Shown here piece after piece: positions 57,601 through 64,000 of a stretch of DNA of 64,000 bases. How positions within the stretch are numbered: position 1 is the stretch's first letter; each line of letters starts with the position of its first letter. A program made the translations under genes and the position numbers. The stretch comes from Sanderia malayensis. Its lineage: Eukaryota > Cnidaria > Scyphozoa > Semaeostomeae > Pelagiidae. Location: assembly GCA_013076295.1 (NCBI GenBank), contig RQOL01000772.1, positions 2,170,001 through 2,234,000 on the forward strand, written 5' to 3'. The notes under the pieces are model-generated. The model saw nothing but the letters and a program-made list of their open reading frames with translations, did no database searches and was not told the DNA's origin.

Positions 57601-60600
57601 TTCACGACTCTCCCTCTCATGTTTTTCTAATATAGATTGTTTTTATTTGTCTCTTCTTTCTATTTGTCATTGTTGAATATGTTTGTTTTGTTATGGGTAG
57701 CACTGATAAAAGACCAAAGAAGGTTACAAGAAAGAAGCAGAAAGTCGAGCAAAGGAAGCAGTAGATCATCAACACCAAATGACAAAAAACAACGCAAGAA
57801 CAGCAGAAATGAGGAAAATAAGAATCCAAGCGAAAACAGATCTGGCAGAAACTCAACCGACGGAAAAAAACGATTGACACCGTCGGATAAAATGTTTGAC
57901 GAAAATGGCTTATTTGATGTCATGGATTATTTACCTACCCATCTGGTAAGTTTCTGTGTCATTGATATTATTGATATTGCATTCATTCATTCAGTTAATT
58001 GACTATTTATTTTTTAAATTAGTTTACTGAAGATTTATCAAATGAGCCCTCAACAAAAAGCAAGTTTTCCACTTGGTTTCAAGAGCCGAGTGGCAATAGC
58101 AGTGAGAACAGTCGACCTGGCAGTGGCCAACTTGGTGAGTCTTTCAAAATTCAAACACATCAATGCTTTATTAAACCATGTTTGAACAGTACATTACCAG
58201 CTCTTAACAATATGATGCATATGTTGCTATTTAATCATTGTTTAATCACAGTTTAATAATATCACTTGATTTTTAGGGTTCAGAAGTGCATCACCATCCA
58301 TGCAATATTTTACACCAATACAGCCAGCACCTGCAACTCAATCATTTGAAAGGCCCATACCTGTGTCACCAATGATGGAGATATTCCCTGGCAATAAACC
58401 AGTGGTTGATAAGCCAAAGGAAGTGAAAGGTCGTGTTACCCTTAATGAAGTTGAGCAACTGTTGCCGAACCCAATCGGGTACAAAGCCAAGAAAACTGAA
58501 AATGTCCAGAAAGAAAATGATCAAAATGCTTTTGATAAACTTGTATTTACCATGAAAGCTGCTGGGCAATTACCTGATAAACCAGCACCAGTTGTGAGTA
58601 TTTCACGATTCAATATGTTTATATCATATTAATAGTGCCATAACTACAAGCTTTCAGCCAACTCAGCTGTCTATCTTTTAATGGTTTATACGTACAAGGG
58701 ACCCACACTGATAGTAGCTATTTGAAGTGGCTACCTTGTATAAATCTTTCTATTTTTTGCTCGTAACTGATTCGCAACGCAAATGTATTGTTTTATTGCG
58801 TAATATTGGCAACAAATCAAATTACATTGTAATTATTTTTGTATATTCCAGGTGAGTGGTCTTCCGGAACATTTGCTGCCAAAGCCACCGAAAAGAACTT
58901 CACCAAGTTTTGAGAAACTGAAGCGTGCTCTGAGTCGATCCCCTTCACCTGTTAACGCTGGTCGAATTTCACCATTCCACTTCATGAATAGATCTCCATC
59001 CCCCCTTCTCCCGGCTGTACCCGAGCGTAAGTTTGCACGTGTTTTATCCGATTGTTTGTTGCTTATCCGGGGGGTTGCTTCTTTTCTAATAATTCCTTTC
59101 CTTTCCTATTCAGGCTTGCTGTCTCCTGATCTTTTTCAACAGACTCAGAACTCCAAATCGGTTGCTCCACCAACAGCCTTGTTCAACAGCTTCGTAGGAG
59201 CGCCCGTCGTACAACCCTCTTCGGCAATGAACCAACATGTTGAATCAATTGAACCAAGAAGGTGATGCAATTAAATGCGCTACAACGTTCTCTCTATATG
59301 ATTGGCAGAGGTTCTTAATATTCAGGGATATAACGTGTATTTATCTCTATCTTAGATACGACAATGGTCGTGGTAGAGATGTCATGTCCAGTTCAATTCA
59401 TCCAGTACGTATGACCATCCTATATGACCCTTGAACTCTGATTTGTGCCTTTTGAACTTTCACACTATCAACTTTGACCTCAGATTTTTTAATGCGTGTG
59501 CTTGTTTCTCGCAGCCAAAGTTGCCGACTGCATTTTTACCCACATCTGTCATCAAGAAAATTCACTCAAGCAAACAAGATCAGGTGAGAATTTTCGATTA
59601 TTATGAATTCTCAAAATGTTCAGGCAGATTTTATTGGTATGGTATAGTCTTTGACCTGATTGACAAGAAGTCCTCTCTCTCCCTAACTCTAACCCTAGCC
59701 CTAATCCTCACACCAGACACTGTTGGTATCAATACGTCATAGATCCTCCTGCGCAGTAGTATGCTACTGCGCATGCACGCCCATCTGTAGGCCACACTGA
59801 CACTAACCCTATTCTAGAGTTAGGTCAACGAAAATCGTCGTATAACCATGTTAATTTGTTGTTATGTTTTGCGATTTGCAGAAGGAGAGGTCCGATACAG
59901 TGAACAGTGCAGATTCATATTCAAACTTCAACATGGCTAACACGCCAGTTTCCCAACCATCAGCTGGTTTTTTAAATCAAAGAAATGTTGATGGAAAGCC
60001 TTCAGTGGACTCAGCAATGACCCCTTTGCTGTCATCAAGATCATTCGAGAATCGCTTGAATGAAAAGTCGGATTCGTTGTTCTGTGGGCCGAAAACTGGT
60101 GCAGCAACTTCGCACGGGACACACGAGACAGAAGGGAACAAGCTGTACCACAGTGCACCAGTTACGCCACTGGACAGCCAAATGTCTCAGACGTACCAAA
60201 GATCTAGTGAAAGTGCTTCAGCCTTTTCAAAGCCCGTGGACAAGTTTGGAATGGTGAGATCAGCGAATGACCGTGATAAAGATGATCTGGCAAGCACACT
60301 GACACAGCAAAGACCTTTTCTCTCATCTGATCCATTCACCTCATCAAATATTCACCAATCCGCACACAATAATACACGAGATAATATTGACACGAGAAGC
60401 AAAAATCATCGTAAGTTTCCTCCATTTTTATCTTTTATTTTTCCACAGTATTTTACCATGTCTGTGCTTGCTACTCCATGCTACAACCGATTGAACGGCT
60501 ACAATTTTTAGAGCATGTTATCTCCCGGGAGCTTGGCATTTTATATTGTTTTTGTTAATGAATTTGATTCATCACCGAGGTGATCTTTTGTTTTATTTCT

Positions 60601-61546
60601 TAGCACCATCAACACAATTAAATGGTCCATTGAGTCAAAACCTGTTGCAAATTGACAACCGAAAGATCAGGGGACAATTATCAAACAATCCACAAAGAAC
60701 ATTGCCAACCCAACCAATGCACAGACAACAACAACAACAACAATCGCAATATCCATACATGTTCAATCAACAATCCAGCGCTCGAGGAAGATCCAGCCAA
60801 TCAAATGCAGCATCGAGATTTCCTGTCCCGATGAACCAATCAAATGCATTGAATGCCAATCTGAACAACAGGCCTAATATCCCGGCAGTCACTGCGGCGA
60901 TGGCCGCTCAGCTTGTACAGCAACAGTTGTTACAACAAGCTGCGCGTGCGCACGCCCTTCAGGCCGCCCAGGCTATCCAACAACAACAGCAACAGAATCT
61001 ATTGCGTACTCAAATGCAAGCTGTCATGGCTCAAGCGTATGCGAGAGAGCAGGCTGCAATTGCTGCCAAGATGTACAACCCGAGAGCAATTGCCAATAAC
61101 TTACAAGCAGTTGCACAACAAATGGGGCTGAGACCACCCCATCCATCTGCACAGAATAAAGGATTGCCTACACCAATGGTCAATCAAAATAAAGAGAAAC
61201 TGGAAGGTGAACAACGTTATTTTCACTATTCTACTTCTATTCGGATCAATTATGCAATTGCTTCTAAATAGTATTGTAATTGGGTCGTGCTAATACACAA
61301 ACTGCTACTTTAATTCTTTTGTGGTTATCTCCACCTTGCTTTTACGACATCTAGCGCAATTTTCTTGTTCTTGTAGCTGCAAAACCGGCAGAAAGTAACG
61401 AAAATAGAGACAAGACAAAAGAAAGTCCTTTATCCAAATGGTTTAATGTTGAAGCCATCAAGAAAACTCCGCCAGCTCCACAGTTTGACGCTGCAGATAA
61501 ATCCAAGGTATTTACTCTCGAAGACTTGGAAAAGTCTCAAAAATAA
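51631..61546 (+). CDS. EIF4ENIF1: eIF4E transporter 4E-T
   Basis: Nucleocytoplasmic shuttling eIF4E-binding protein that represses translation and nucleates P-bodies. Eighteen exons close in frame to 1,125 residues (human 985): 51631-51694, 51824-51871, 52371-52432, 52576-52652, 54336-54446, 54535-54772, 54990-55227, 55328-55450, 57701-57945, 58023-58134, 58277-58593, 58852-59026, 59114-59261, 59356-59404, 59515-59583, 59882-60410, 60604-61206 and 61377-61546. The canonical eIF4E-binding motif is YTRAELLDL (YxxxxL-phi), split by an intron. GVWDPKAWH follows, then APQRRSFWQGCHV as in human 4E-T, and WMTDGPVSQTDTIELKGFN. FSTWFQ aligns with the FSRWF motif, FDKLVFTMKAAG with the conserved FNKLVSTMKASG, and PTSVIKKI with PTSVIRKM. 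A Gln/Ala-rich stretch precedes the end, LSKWFNVEAIKK to KVFTLEDLE, equal to the vertebrate C-terminus. Introns 4 and 8 hold transposons. Confidence 0.95.
52732..54191. mobile_element. hAT-like non-autonomous element, 1,460 bp, in 4E-T intron 4
   Basis: Inverted ends CAGGGCCGTCGCTA at both edges, flanked by an exact 8-bp direct repeat TTTATAAA (52724-52731 and 54192-54199). Ends and duplication length fit hAT. No hAT transposase inside. The cargo includes a LINE-type 2A relic (minus, 53399-53737), the hairpin repeat also seen at 29205, and the dispersed repeat also seen at 27190. Confidence 0.85.
53399..53737 (-). pseudogene. Non-LTR retrotransposon N-terminal relic with 2A peptide motif
   Basis: The minus-strand frame has a hydrophobic stretch (VIIFTIIIYFIVL) followed directly by AGDIESNPGPENP at about 53477-53510. 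D-x-E-x-N-P-G-P is the 2A ribosome-skipping signature, known near the N-terminus of several animal non-LTR retrotransposons. No reverse transcriptase follows, so this is a short 5' relic. It lies within the hAT-like element at 52732-54191. Confidence 0.6.
55474..57379. mobile_element. Kolobok-like DNA transposon remnant with THAP relic, TTAA duplication
   Basis: The long inverted ends (AGGAGACCTGCAACC outward, alike for about 65 bp with few mismatches) are flanked by TTAA at 55470-55473 and 57380-57383. TTAA duplications plus a THAP finger point to the Kolobok superfamily (piggyBac shares TTAA but lacks THAP). At about 56524-56700 a plus-strand frame reads KVGCAAYNC with FHWFHKNN and a Leu/Lys-rich helix, the start of a THAP zinc finger. 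On the minus strand 57076-56900 encodes an acidic stretch including EPFQFESLPRGSQRVRRR, resembling accessory proteins of such elements. No complete transposase remains. It fills 4E-T intron 8. Confidence 0.75.
59680..59835 (-). repeat. Minus-strand unit of the TTAGGG/GCGCA/TGACGT satellite family
   Basis: In 4E-T intron 15. The plus strand shows CCCTAACTCTAACCC-type repeats, then aatacgtcatagatcctcctgcgcagtag and gctactgcgcatgcacgccc, the reverse complement of the unit arrayed at 62.8-63.7 kb. Confidence 0.8.
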
Positions 61547-62755
61547 GTAGGCAACATTTCTTCACTCAAACTTCAAACTGCTCAGTTTGTGTTCTTTGTA
61601 CCACGTCATATAATACTTCATCTAATGTCACTATTTCTCCTATTTTGCGTTGTTCCGTTTCTTGAGATTGTTAACATTTGCTAATCAATAATCTTCCAAC
61701 GTTCTTACCAACTTTGTTATTCGTTTTTATTTGTTTCATTTGTTTATTTTTCTTATTGTTTGTTTCTTTGTTTAATATTGTTGTTTATTTTTATTTTCCT
61801 GACGATTGCTTTACATGTCCATCTGCATTTTTATTTAACTACTTGTTTAAGATGGTTGTTGCCTTGGTTTTCTCTGATAGTTTATTTGTTTGTCTTTTGA
61901 TTTCGTTTTCGTTTATGGTTGCTCACAGGTTTATAAACCTGCTTGCTTTATTTGTCTGACTGTGATCGTGTTTTTTTTTGTTTTTTCATACTTCTTTGTC
62001 GATATATTTGTCTGAGTATTTGTCTAATAGTTTAGTTTAGTGGTATAGTGAGTATACATTTTATTTACTTTCTGTGTGCGTAAACGTGTGCTTTCCATAT
62101 TAAACATTTTGTGTCTGTCCTAGTCCATTTATGTACCTGTGTGTGTCTGTTATTTCGTTTACATGTTTGTTATTTGTAGTTAAATATATAAGGACTATAT
62201 CAAATCGTTGTTGTGGTATGCATGAAACTTACCTGTTATTTGTTCTATGTTTATACGTTTATTGTGTGTCATGTTTCGATTTTGTTAGTCTGTCCAAGGA
62301 TGTGTTAATATATTACATTAATATATTAATATATTGCGGTTATTAATATTTTACATAAATGTGTGTTTTATTGTCTGTCTTAAGTGTGAGGTTTTCTCGT
62401 GTAATATCTGTTTGGATAAAATTGATTTGTTTTTCCAACTTTCAACCAATAACTCTATTAATTTATCTCCGTTTATTACATGCCTTATAACTATGACGTC
62501 ATCAATCTATGGCGTATCGTAGGTATGTTTTTGTGCCTATCATAAATTTGGTTGAATAATATTTGTTTAGGTAATTCGGTTTGTGTTTTAATTTTGCTTC
62601 ATGAAGTCATTAATTAACAAAGATGTCCTTTTAACAAGTTGTAATTGTGTTTGAGAAGTAATTCCTGTCTCTCCTTTACCATTTATGATGTCATCGCATG
62701 AAAAGGTTGACTTTGTTTTGCATTTCATACTCTGCCATTTGAACATCTGGAGAAA
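61547..62755. other. 3' flank of 4E-T, T-rich, no gene recognised
   Basis: Strongly T/G-biased on the plus strand (61700-62400), which gives spurious hydrophobic frames. The 4E-T 3' end is probably here; no canonical AATAAA was seen near the stop. Confidence 0.4.
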
Positions 62756-63715
62756 TGACGACGTATTCATATCCACAGTGTGCGGTGTGAGGATTGAGGA
62801 TAAGGTTGGGGTTAGGAAAGGGTCAGTGTGGCCTAAAGGGCGTCCATGCGCAGTAACTCATATAGGCTAATGCGCAGGAGGATATATGACGTATTGATAT
62901 CCACAGTGTCTTATGTGATGATTAGGGTTAGGGTTAGTAGGGTTAGGGTTAGTGTGGCCTAAAGGTGGGCGTGCATGCGCAGTAACATATCTAGGCTATT
63001 GCGCAGGAGAATCTATGACGTGTTGATATCCACAGAGTTTTGTGTGAGGCTTAGGGCTAGGGTTAGGGTTAGTGTTAGGATTAGGGTTAGGGTTAGGCTT
63101 AGCCTGGCCTAAAGGTGGGCGTCCATGCGCAGGAGCGTATACAAGCTACTGCGCAGGAGGATCTATGACGTATTGGGATCCACAGTGTCTTATGTGATGA
63201 TTAGGGTTAGGGTTAGTAGGGTTAGGGTTAGTGTGGCCTAAAGGTGGGCGTGCATGCGCAGTAACATATCTAGGCTATTGCGCAGGAGAATCTATGACGT
63301 GTTGATATCCACAGAGTTTTGTGTGAGGCTTAGGGCTAGGGTTAGTGTTAGGATTAGGGTTAGGGTTAGGCTTAGCCTGGCCTAAAGGTAGGCGTCCATG
63401 CGCAGGAGCGTATACAAGCTACTGCGCAGGAGGATCTATGACGTATTGGGATCCACAGTGTCTTATGTGATGATTAGGGTTAGGGTTAGTAGGGTTAGGG
63501 TTAGTGTGGCCTAAAGGTGGGCGTGCATGCGCAGTAACATATATAGGCTACTGCGCAGGATGATCAATGACGTCATGATGTCCACAGTGTCTTTTGTGAT
63601 AATTAGGGTTAGGGTTAGGGTTAAGGTTAGGGTTAGGGTTAGTAGGGTTAGGGTTAGTGTGGCCTAAAGGTGGGCGTGCTTGCGCAGTAACATATATAGG
63701 CTACTGCGCAGGAGA
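62756..63715 (+). repeat. Satellite array with TTAGGG blocks, distal copy
   Basis: Seven units of about 125-150 bp, each with a TTAGGG block, gtgtggcctaaaggtgggcg, a GCATGCGCAG stretch, ctactgcgcaggag, gatctatgacgt and tatccacagtgtctt. Alternate units (cttagcctggcctaaagg versus gtgtggcctaaagg) repeat with a longer period, so there is higher-order structure. Confidence 0.9.
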
Positions 63716-64000
63716 ATAGACGACGCACATGGAGACAGGAGACTTGATCCAGACAATGCACAACACAAGCCTGTTGATATCACATGATTTGCGTACATGT
63801 TGCATATCAAGTTACAAGCTGTAAAACTTCCATTTGGAAAGGCACAGTCCAAATAGAGACAAACCGACGCCAAACACAAAATGCCCACAGAACTTTCTTC
63901 TTGAGTTAGTAGGTAAGTAAATATTGGTTATTGTCTCTACTGGCCTAGCCATCACACACTTTTGGATCTGTGACATCACAAGCCGTATGACGCAGTCTAG

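Noticed and set aside
61678..62522. Series of hydrophobic plus-strand frames
   Set aside because: They come from T-rich sequence; no start context, signal or splice pattern supports genes.

Overview
The window is animal (metazoan) nuclear DNA: AT-rich, with spliced genes using GT-AG introns mostly of 50-600 bp, AATAAA signals hugging stop codons, and many non-autonomous transposons and tRNA-derived SINEs. Five genes are identified by protein signature: a Slingshot cofilin phosphatase, an M14 metallocarboxypeptidase of the N/E (CPM/CPD-like) subfamily, a nuclear receptor corepressor (NCoR/SMRT), SGF29 (SAGA complex tandem-Tudor reader) and 4E-T (EIF4ENIF1). The NCoR gene implies a cnidarian or bilaterian. 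The compact, apparently polycistronic pair at 2.2-10.6 kb would fit a tunicate or another trans-splicing animal, but the species cannot be fixed from the sequence.

Layout. 0-1.9 kb: 3' part of an unrecognised lysine/serine-rich gene (+). 2.2-6.2 kb: a two-exon gene for a 55-residue basic peptide (+), whose stop lies 11 bp before a splice acceptor that opens a GNAT-fold acetyltransferase gene (+, to 10.6 kb). The latter also has a second first exon behind a TATA box. 10.6-20 kb: repeat-rich, with SINEs, a long (AAAAAAT)n run, a DNA transposon with 31-bp inverted ends, a hAT-like element with a clean 8-bp duplication, an orphan exon, and on the minus strand a small tail-anchored protein gene. 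20.2-32.8 kb: slingshot (+), preceded by a possible alternative first exon and by a second small minus-strand tail-anchored protein with a convincing BH3-like motif. 33.6-36.2 kb: carboxypeptidase (+). 37.2-48.6 kb: NCoR (+, 22 coding exons, 2,369 residues). 48.9-51.3 kb: SGF29 (-, 12 exons, 298 residues), tail to tail with NCoR and head to head with 4E-T. 51.6-61.5 kb: 4E-T (+, 18 exons, 1,125 residues), whose introns hold a hAT-like element containing a LINE-type 2A peptide relic and a Kolobok-like element with a THAP relic. 62.8-63.7 kb: a satellite built of TTAGGG blocks plus GCGCA and TGACGT motifs, related to arrays at 12.1, 27.4-28.4 and 59.7 kb.

The identified genes act at separate levels: actin turnover (slingshot), peptide trimming at the cell surface (carboxypeptidase), chromatin (NCoR with HDAC3; SGF29 reading H3K4me3) and mRNA repression (4E-T). 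No shared pathway is implied, apart from the likely shared promoter of SGF29 and 4E-T. The exon chains of slingshot, NCoR, SGF29, 4E-T and the acetyltransferase each close in frame, which supports the models. Two genes (slingshot and carboxypeptidase) show an apparent frame change near the C-terminus. The best candidates for something undescribed are the two minus-strand BH3-like tail-anchored proteins, the operon-like pair with an internal TATA promoter, and the telomere-repeat satellite family.
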